A program made the position numbers and the translations under genes. 54,480 bases of DNA from Alteribacillus sp041949975 (lineage in GTDB: Bacteria; Bacillota; Bacilli; Bacillales; Marinococcaceae). Where the stretch lies: the NCBI RefSeq assembly GCF_041949975.1, contig NZ_JBHFQG010000025.1:1-54480 (forward strand), in the 5' to 3' direction. The notes under the pieces were generated by a model. The model saw nothing but the letters and a program-made list of their open reading frames with translations. It was not told the origin of the DNA and made no database searches. Below, one piece after another: positions 49,701-54,480 of this stretch (the stretch's first letter is position 1; each line of letters begins with the position of its first letter).

Positions 49701-51887
49701 ATGGAGGTTAACGAGAAGAATGAAGAGGTTCTTATTGGGAATATCACAAAAGATCTCAGTTTAAAAAGAACTTCGGTTAAAAATATCATTCATTTACTTG
49801 AAGAAGGTAATACTGTTCCCTTTATTGCACGTTATCGAAAAGAACAAAGCGGTGGAGCAGATGAAGTGCAGATCCGTGCTGTCCAGGAGTCCTGGGAATA
49901 TGGAAATCAATTAAATGAAAGAAAACAAGAGGTATTACGGCTGATTGATGAGCAGGGGAAATTATCTGACGAGCTGGGACAGTCCATTCAATCAGCCAAT
50001 AAGTTACAAGAAGTAGAAGATTTATACCGGCCGTACCGCCAAAAGCGAAGAACGCGAGCCACTGCTGCAAAGGAAAAAGGGTTAGAACCGTTGGCGTCTT
50101 TTATTATTTCACAGCCTCGCGAAGGCGATATAGAAAAAGAAGCAGGCAATTATATTTCAGAGGAAAAAGAAGTCGAAACAAAGGATCAGGCGCTGCAGGG
50201 AGCTCTGGATATTATTGCGGAATGGGTTTCAGATGACCCGGAAGTAAGAAAACGTATCAGAACTATGACATTTCAACAAGGATATATATCATCTGCAAAG
50301 AAAAAGAATCAAGAAGACCCGCAAGGTATTTATGAAATGTATTATGAGTATGATGAACCCCTTAAAAATATTCCATCGCACCGAGTGCTAGCGATGAATC
50401 GAGGAGAAAAAGAAGGGATATTAAAGATATCGATAAAAACAAAAGAAGAGGCGGTTTATTCGTTTCTTGAAAAACATGTGATTAAACGATTTGGTTCCCC
50501 ATCCGTTCCTTATTTAGAAAAAGCATATGAAGATGCTTATAAGCGCTTAGCTGCCCCTGCGATTGAGCGGGAAATTCGTAAGGAATTAACAGAAAAAGCA
50601 GAGGAGCAGGCCATTCATATTTTTTCAGAAAACCTGAAAAACCTGCTGCTTCAACCGCCTGTAAAAGGGAAAATAGTGCTTGGGGTTGACCCTGCCTATC
50701 GCACTGGCTGCAAACTTGCTGTAATTAATGAGACGGGGAAAGTGCTTGATATTGATGTCATGTACCCAGTGCCGCCGAAGAAGGAAGTAGAAAAATCAAA
50801 AACATTAATAAAAAAATTGATGGAAAAGTATCAAATAGAAGTTATAGTAATTGGAAATGGAACAGCTTCTAGAGAAACAGAAGAGTTTATCGCTGATATT
50901 ATCCCTGAACTGAATGGAGACGTCTCGTATCTCATTATTAGTGAAGCGGGCGCAAGCGTGTATTCAGCTTCTACTTTAGGGCGCGAAGAATTTCCTGATT
51001 TAGAAGTTGAAGAAAGAAGTGCTGTGTCGATTGCACGGCGGCTTCAAGACCCGCTGGCCGAATTAGTGAAAATTGATCCAAAATCAGTTGGCGTAGGACA
51101 GTACCAGCATGATGTCTCGCAATCCCGGTTAAATGAATCATTGAAGTTTGTAGTAGAAACAGCGGTTAACCAGGTTGGTGTAAATATAAATAGTGCCTCA
51201 TCCAGCTTGCTTCAATATGTAGCTGGCTTATCAAAATCTGTCGCGAAAAACATTATAAAAGCAAGAGATGAAAAGGGAAGGTTTTCTACACGAAAAGAAC
51301 TTCAAAAAGTGCCAAGACTTGGAGCGAAAACGTATGAACAAGCAGCAGGATTTCTTCGTATCCCAGACGGCGTTGAGCCGTTAGATCGCACAGCGATTCA
51401 TCCGGAAAGCTATGAAGCTGCCTTGAAGCTATTGGAAATGATTAATGCAGACACTGAAGAAGCTGGTACTTCCTCAATAAAAGAAAAATTAGATCGAGTA
51501 AACGTTGAACAAACTGCTGAAGAGCTAGGAGTGGGGATTCCGACACTTCGTGATATTATCGAAGACTTAAAAAGACCAAACAGAGACCCTCGTGATGAAC
51601 TGCCTCTTCCTGTATTAAAAAAAGGAATTATGAAAATGGAGGATCTAGAGAAAGGGATGGAGCTGCAGGGAACCGTCAGAAATGTAGTGGATTTTGGGGC
51701 TTTTATTGATATAGGAGTTAAACAAGACGGCCTTGTCCATATTTCAAAAATTGCATCACGCTTTATTAAACATCCGATGGAAGAGGTTGCTGTTGGAGAT
51801 GTAGTTAATGTGTGGGTCGAAGATGTAGAGGTGAAAAAAGGCAGGATTGCTTTAACGATGATCCAGCCAGAAAAACAAACAAATTAA
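49701..51887 (+). CDS. tex: RNA-binding protein Tex
   Basis: A 728-residue Tex family protein. It has the N-terminal helical part (TVPFIARYRKEQSGG near 37-51), a YqgF/RNase H-like domain (about 325-450, VLGVDPAYRTGCKLAVI), helix-hairpin-helix motifs (about 490-560, VGQYQHDVSQ, RARDEKGRF-like) and a C-terminal S1 domain (about 645-725, GMELQGTVRNVVDFGAFIDIG, DGLVHISKI). Tex proteins bind nucleic acid and affect transcription. ATG 49701 follows AAGGAG by 11 bases. It corresponds to B. subtilis YdcI. Confidence 0.94.
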   Translation: MEVNEKNEEVLIGNITKDLSLKRTSVKNIIHLLEEGNTVPFIARYRKEQSGGADEVQIRAVQESWEYGNQLNERKQEVLRLIDEQGKLSDELGQSIQSANKLQEVEDLYRPYRQKRRTRATAAKEKGLEPLASFIISQPREGDIEKEAGNYISEEKEVETKDQALQGALDIIAEWVSDDPEVRKRIRTMTFQQGYISSAKKKNQEDPQGIYEMYYEYDEPLKNIPSHRVLAMNRGEKEGILKISIKTKEEAVYSFLEKHVIKRFGSPSVPYLEKAYEDAYKRLAAPAIEREIRKELTEKAEEQAIHIFSENLKNLLLQPPVKGKIVLGVDPAYRTGCKLAVINETGKVLDIDVMYPVPPKKEVEKSKTLIKKLMEKYQIEVIVIGNGTASRETEEFIADIIPELNGDVSYLIISEAGASVYSASTLGREEFPDLEVEERSAVSIARRLQDPLAELVKIDPKSVGVGQYQHDVSQSRLNESLKFVVETAVNQVGVNINSASSSLLQYVAGLSKSVAKNIIKARDEKGRFSTRKELQKVPRLGAKTYEQAAGFLRIPDGVEPLDRTAIHPESYEAALKLLEMINADTEEAGTSSIKEKLDRVNVEQTAEELGVGIPTLRDIIEDLKRPNRDPRDELPLPVLKKGIMKMEDLEKGMELQGTVRNVVDFGAFIDIGVKQDGLVHISKIASRFIKHPMEEVAVGDVVNVWVEDVEVKKGRIALTMIQPEKQTN

Positions 51888-51892
51888 AATAA

Positions 51893-52040
51893 GAAAAGCG
51901 CAAGTACCCATTTCAGCCTGGACAGGTAAATGTTCTCCAGGCAATAAAGACGCTTTCTGCCTTTAATGACTGAAGGTTATTAAACCCCGAGAGGCTGGGA
52001 GCTGAAGCTAGACATCAAAGCGCAAAAATGGATATACTTT
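51893..52040 (-). repeat. Structured repeat copy C
   Basis: On the minus strand the order is GATGTCTAGCTTCAGCTCCC, AGCCTCTCGGGG, CTTCAGTCA, AAAGGCAG, TGCCTGGAG, AACATTTACC, CCAGGCTG and TTGCGCTTTT. This is nearly the same as copy B. Base changes between B and C in the arms partly keep pairing, which suggests a selected RNA fold or a hairpin element. Confidence 0.8.
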
Positions 52041-52061
52041 CTTACCTTACATACATTGAAG

Positions 52062-52099
52062 AACTGGCCGAGCGAAGATTAACGGCCAGTCTTTTTTTG
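52062..52099 (+). terminator. Terminator after tex, overlapping the cmpA end
   Basis: ACTGGCCG pairs with CGGCCAGT and is followed by seven T. On the minus strand the same bases code for the last residues of CmpA and its stop. Confidence 0.88.
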
Positions 52100-52201
52100 T
52101 TTTAATTGATAATCAAACCAGCATTGGTTGAGTACCCGGATCTCCTGACGGTTTTTTTCAAGAAATGCTTTTTCGAGCTGCCGCATGAACCAGCCAGGCA
52201 T
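52079..52201 (-). CDS. cmpA: Cortex morphogenetic protein CmpA
   Basis: A 40-residue peptide whose sequence (MPGWFMRQLEKAFLEKN, then IRVLNQCWFDYQ) closely matches CmpA of B. subtilis. CmpA guards spore cortex assembly by promoting breakdown of the coat protein SpoIVA in faulty spores through ClpXP. AGGAGG stands 9 bases before ATG 52201. It lies between tex and sprT on the opposite strand, as in B. subtilis, and was missed easily because of its size. It implies the organism forms spores. Confidence 0.88.
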   Translation of the reverse strand: MPGWFMRQLEKAFLEKNRQEIRVLNQCWFDYQLKQKKTGR

Positions 52202-52318
52202 TCCGCATGACCTCCTGTATCATTTAGATAAATGAAGCGTAACAAATAAACATTTGCTAAAATTAGTATATGCTTTATAGTTTGTCAGAGTTTACAAAAA
52301 AGGAGTTTGTTTTAGAAC

Positions 52319-52765
52319 ATGGACAAGGATCTGACTCATCTTACAAAAGAAATTTCCGAAGCTTTTTTCGGTAAGCCTTTTAGACATACTGCAAAGTTTA
52401 ATAACCGTTTAAGAACAACGGGGGGGAGGTATATGCTCTCATCTCATGATATAGAAATTAACCCAAAGCAATACGAATGGTTTGGAGAAGAAGAGCTAAT
52501 TTCCATCATAAAGCATGAATTATGTCATTATCATTTACATCTAGAAGGAAAGGGGTTTAAACATAGAGATCACGATTTTAAAGTGCTGCTAAATAAAGTA
52601 GGAGGAGCAAGACATTGTCAGGAAGTCCCAGGGACTAAAAATAAAAAGAAACAAGTGCATTATTATCAGTGTTCAGCTTGTGGGTGTGAATATAAAAGAT
52701 ACCGAAGAATGGATACTTCTAAATTTGTATGCGGGAAATGTAAAGGGAAAATCAAAAAAATATAA
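52319..52765 (+). CDS. SprT-like zinc protein (YdcK)
   Basis: A 148-residue protein of the SprT family. The zinc protease motif HELCHYH is near residues 65-71, and a C-terminal zinc ribbon has CSACGCEY and CGKCKGK. Family members may be metalloproteases, but no substrate is known. The AAAGGAG upstream is 14 bases away, which is long. Same position as B. subtilis YdcK. Confidence 0.9.
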   Translation: MDKDLTHLTKEISEAFFGKPFRHTAKFNNRLRTTGGRYMLSSHDIEINPKQYEWFGEEELISIIKHELCHYHLHLEGKGFKHRDHDFKVLLNKVGGARHCQEVPGTKNKKKQVHYYQCSACGCEYKRYRRMDTSKFVCGKCKGKIKKI

Positions 52766-52773
52766 AAAACCGC

Positions 52774-52802
52774 TTGACCAATATTGGCTCCCGTGTTACA
52801 TT
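52774..52802 (+). promoter_or_regulatory. tRNA cluster promoter P1
   Basis: TTGACC (52774-52779), 17 bases and TACATT (52797-52802). Confidence 0.75.
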
Positions 52803-52870
52803 ATAAAAGTCGCTTGAGACGAAACAGCATAAGAAGCAATTCGAAAGCACATAAAAAAATAAAAAACATG

Positions 52871-52899
52871 TTGACAGTACATAAGCGATTCGTTACAAT
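52871..52899 (+). promoter_or_regulatory. tRNA cluster promoter P2
   Basis: TTGACA (52871-52876), a 17-base spacer and TACAAT (52894-52899), 43 bases before the first tRNA. Together with P1 it forms the tandem pattern of stable RNA operons. Confidence 0.88.
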
Positions 52900-52942
52900 A
52901 TACATTGTCGCTGAAAAACAGCGAGTCACTTATTTAGAATAT

Positions 52943-53017
52943 TCCACAGTAGCTCAGTGGTAGAGCTATCGGCTGTTAACCGATCGGTCGCAGGTTCGAA
53001 TCCTGCCTGTGGAGCCA
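52943..53017 (+). tRNA. tRNA-Asn (GTT)
   Basis: A cloverleaf with acceptor TCCACAG/CTGTGGA, anticodon GTT in CTGTTAAC, the TTCGAATC loop and encoded CCA. Confidence 0.96.
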
Positions 53018-53020
53018 TTA

Positions 53021-53111
53021 GGAGAAGTACCCAAGTGGCTGAAGGGGCTCCCCTGCTAAGGGAGTAGGTCGTGTAAGCGGCGCGAGGGTTCAAATCCCTC
53101 CTTCTCCGCCA
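53021..53111 (+). tRNA. tRNA-Ser (GCT)
   Basis: Acceptor GGAGAAG/CTTCTCC, anticodon GCT in CTGCTAAG, a long variable arm typical of serine, and encoded CCA. Confidence 0.96.
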
Positions 53112-53121
53112 TGAATATAGC

Positions 53122-53196
53122 GGCCCGTTGGTCAAGTGGTTAAGACACCGCCCTTTCACGGCGGTAACAGGGGTTCGAATCCCCTACGGGTCACCA
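53122..53196 (+). tRNA. tRNA-Glu (TTC)
   Basis: Acceptor GGCCCGT/ACGGGTC, anticodon TTC in CCTTTCAC, encoded CCA. Confidence 0.96.
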
Positions 53197-53200
53197 CCGT

Positions 53201-53276
53201 GGAGGGTTAGCTCAGCTGGGAGAGCATCTGCCTTACAAGCAGGGGGTCGGCGGTTCGATCCCGTCACCCTCCACCA
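53201..53276 (+). tRNA. tRNA-Val (TAC)
   Basis: Acceptor GGAGGGT/ACCCTCC, anticodon TAC in CTTACAAG, encoded CCA. Confidence 0.96.
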
Positions 53277-53382
53277 CTTAAAATAAATCCAGTTTTATTT
53301 CTCGTCCCGGAGCGTACATCAGTACGTGACTGGCAGAACGACAGTAGCTGACGAAGAGATTCGCAGATTATTCTTCAAAAAT
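53277..53382 (+). other. Unassigned spacer within the tRNA cluster
   Basis: About 105 bases, much longer than the other gaps. It contains GTACATCAGTAC, a short palindrome, and GGCAGAACGACAGTAGCTG. It has no cloverleaf, promoter or terminator that I can support. Confidence 0.35.
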
Positions 53383-53458
53383 GGGCCTGTGGTGTAGCGG
53401 TTAACATGCCTGCCTGTCACGCAGGAGATCGCGGGTTCGATTCCCGTCAGGCCCGCCA
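53383..53458 (+). tRNA. tRNA-Asp (GTC)
   Basis: Acceptor GGGCCTG/CAGGCCC, anticodon GTC in CTGTCACG, encoded CCA. Confidence 0.96.
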
Positions 53459-53490
53459 CTTTAACAAATAACAAAAACATAACTAATTAA

Positions 53491-53565
53491 TGGGCCATAG
53501 CCAAGCGGTAAGGCAACGGATTTTGATTCCGTGATGCGCTGGTTCGAATCCAGCTGGCCCAGCCA
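53491..53565 (+). tRNA. tRNA-Gln (TTG)
   Basis: Acceptor TGGGCCA/TGGCCCA, anticodon TTG in TTTTGATT, encoded CCA. Confidence 0.96.
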
Positions 53566-53572
53566 ACAACAT

Positions 53573-53656
53573 GCGGGTGTGGCGGAATTGGCAGACGCGC
53601 TAGACTTAGGATCTAGTGTCTCTGACGTGGGGGTTCAAGTCCCTCCACCCGCACCA
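53573..53656 (+). tRNA. tRNA-Leu (TAG)
   Basis: Acceptor GCGGGTG/CACCCGC, anticodon TAG in CTTAGGA, a long variable arm, encoded CCA. Confidence 0.95.
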
Positions 53657-53682
53657 TTATTTTTTGAAGACAATTTGGTTGC

Positions 53683-53769
<87 letters not shown>

Positions 53770-53776
53770 TATATAA

Positions 53777-53853
<77 letters not shown>

Positions 53854-53973
53854 TTTAAATACTTAACTCTCTAAAAATCACCATTGCTTTAGAGAACACT
53901 GGATAGTATAATAGATAATTAGTTTTCTTTAAAATTTTATAAAACCATTGCACATTAAAAAATGTTCACAAAA

Positions 53974-54051
53974 ACGGGAAGTAGCTCAGCTTGGCAGAGC
54001 ACTTGGTTTGGGACCAAGGGGTCGCAGGTTCGAATCCTGTCTTCCCGACCA
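53974..54051 (+). tRNA. tRNA-Pro (TGG)
   Basis: Acceptor CGGGAAG/CTTCCCG, anticodon TGG in TTTGGGA, encoded CCA. An AT-rich gap of about 120 bases precedes it. Confidence 0.96.
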
Positions 54052-54057
54052 TTATTT

Positions 54058-54131
54058 GCGGGTGTAGTTTAGTGGTAAAACCTCAGCCTTCCAAGCTGAT
54101 GTCGTGGGTTCGATTCCCATCACCCGCTCCA
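54058..54131 (+). tRNA. tRNA-Gly (TCC)
   Basis: Acceptor GCGGGTG/CACCCGC, anticodon TCC in CTTCCAAG, encoded CCA. Confidence 0.96.
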
Positions 54132-54206
54132 TTTTAACCCTTTTATAACTAAATATGAAGCATTAGTTCTTTTTTTATGCTTTTATGAAGAGAAGTTATA
54201 AATGAA

Positions 54207-54283
54207 GGGCCTGTAGCTCAGTTGGTCAGAGCGCACGCCTGATAAGCGTGAGGTCGGTGGTTCAAGTCCACTCAGGCCCACCA
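54207..54283 (+). tRNA. tRNA-Ile (GAT)
   Basis: Acceptor GGGCCTG/CAGGCCC, anticodon GAT in CTGATAAG, encoded CCA. It lies upstream of the rrn promoter, not in the 16S-23S spacer. Confidence 0.96.
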
Positions 54284-54296
54284 TTTAAAAAAGTTG

Positions 54297-54325
54297 TTGA
54301 CAAGGTTTTAGAAACTTGTTATGAT
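54297..54325 (+). promoter_or_regulatory. rrn operon promoter
   Basis: TTGACA (54297-54302), a 17-base spacer and TATGAT (54320-54325), about 117 bases before the mature 16S end. Confidence 0.92.
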
Positions 54326-54441
54326 ATTACTTGTCGCTTTGAAAAGAGCGAAGGAAGTTGTCCTTTGAAAATTGAATGAAAGTCAAGCGTCTGTTAATTT
54401 CTTTAACAAATTATTTTTAAGATACAGCTTGTATCAATCTC

Positions 54442-54480
54442 TTTTCATGGAGAGTTTGATCCTGGCTCAGGACGAACGCT
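54442..54480 (+). rRNA. rrs: 16S ribosomal RNA, 5' end only
   Basis: GGAGAGTTTGATCCTGGCTC and the following AGGACGAACGCT are the universal 16S start. The window ends about 39 bases into the gene. Confidence 0.98.

Noticed and set aside
52926..53159. A 77-codon minus-strand frame over the tRNA-Asn and tRNA-Ser genes
   Set aside because: It is a translation of tRNA sequence, a known source of false genes.

Overview
The window comes from a low-GC Gram-positive, spore-forming member of the Bacillaceae, probably moderately halophilic or alkaliphilic. The evidence is as follows. Gene order from the rhomboid protease to the 16S rRNA gene (rhomboid, acpS, NAD(P)H-hydrate repair, ydcC-like lipoprotein, alr, endoAI, rsbRSTUVW-sigB-rsbX, tex, cmpA, sprT, tRNAs, rrn) matches the Bacillus subtilis ydc/sigB neighbourhood as I remember it. 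There are T-box-free, riboswitch-led transport genes, strong AGGAGG ribosome binding sites and frequent GTG/TTG starts. Choline-to-glycine-betaine genes and very acidic secreted proteins fit a salty habitat. No species can be named from the sequence alone.

Region 1 (1-11.7 kb) holds thiT under a TPP riboswitch, then cstA behind a consensus-perfect cre site. Next come a small protein ending in Arg-Cys-Cys and an ArsA-type ATPase, which together look like one module. A GNAT acetyltransferase, a CNNM/CorC exporter, an internally deleted NERD protein, a SWIM-SNF2 helicase and an HD hydrolase follow.

Region 2 (11.7-25.1 kb) is an accessory zone marked by decay. It contains a MITE-like repeat, a frameshifted HAD phosphatase and a SulP transporter pseudogene with an internal inversion. 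It also contains an intact choline/betaine cluster (SLC5A7-like choline symporter, gbsR, gbsA, gbsB), a decayed IS1182-type element, a lysine-riboswitch-controlled NhaC-family transporter (LysW type), a Cof-type HAD phosphatase and about 600 bp of gene debris.

Region 3 (25.1-38.4 kb) holds prfC, an RsbR paralogue with an altered phosphosite, several secreted or lipid-anchored acidic proteins (one with a CAP domain, one with GerMN) and a divergent hxlR/wrbA pair. It also carries a spore-cortex-type hydrolase, an orphan RsbW-like kinase, sigX-rsiX with an autoregulatory promoter, and a CstR-type persulfide sensor. Three full copies and one partial copy of a structured repeat occur here and near 52 kb.

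Region 4 (38.4-54.5 kb) is the conserved core. Its full stress module (RsbR/S stressosome, RsbT, RsbU phosphatase, RsbV/RsbW partner switch, SigB, RsbX) is complete. The MazF/EndoA toxin expected after its antitoxin is missing. The window ends with twelve tRNA genes, a strong rrn promoter and the first ~39 bases of 16S rRNA.

Functionally the window links stress sensing (stressosome, SigB, SigX), osmoadaptation (choline uptake and oxidation) and carbon/nutrient transport controlled by RNA switches.
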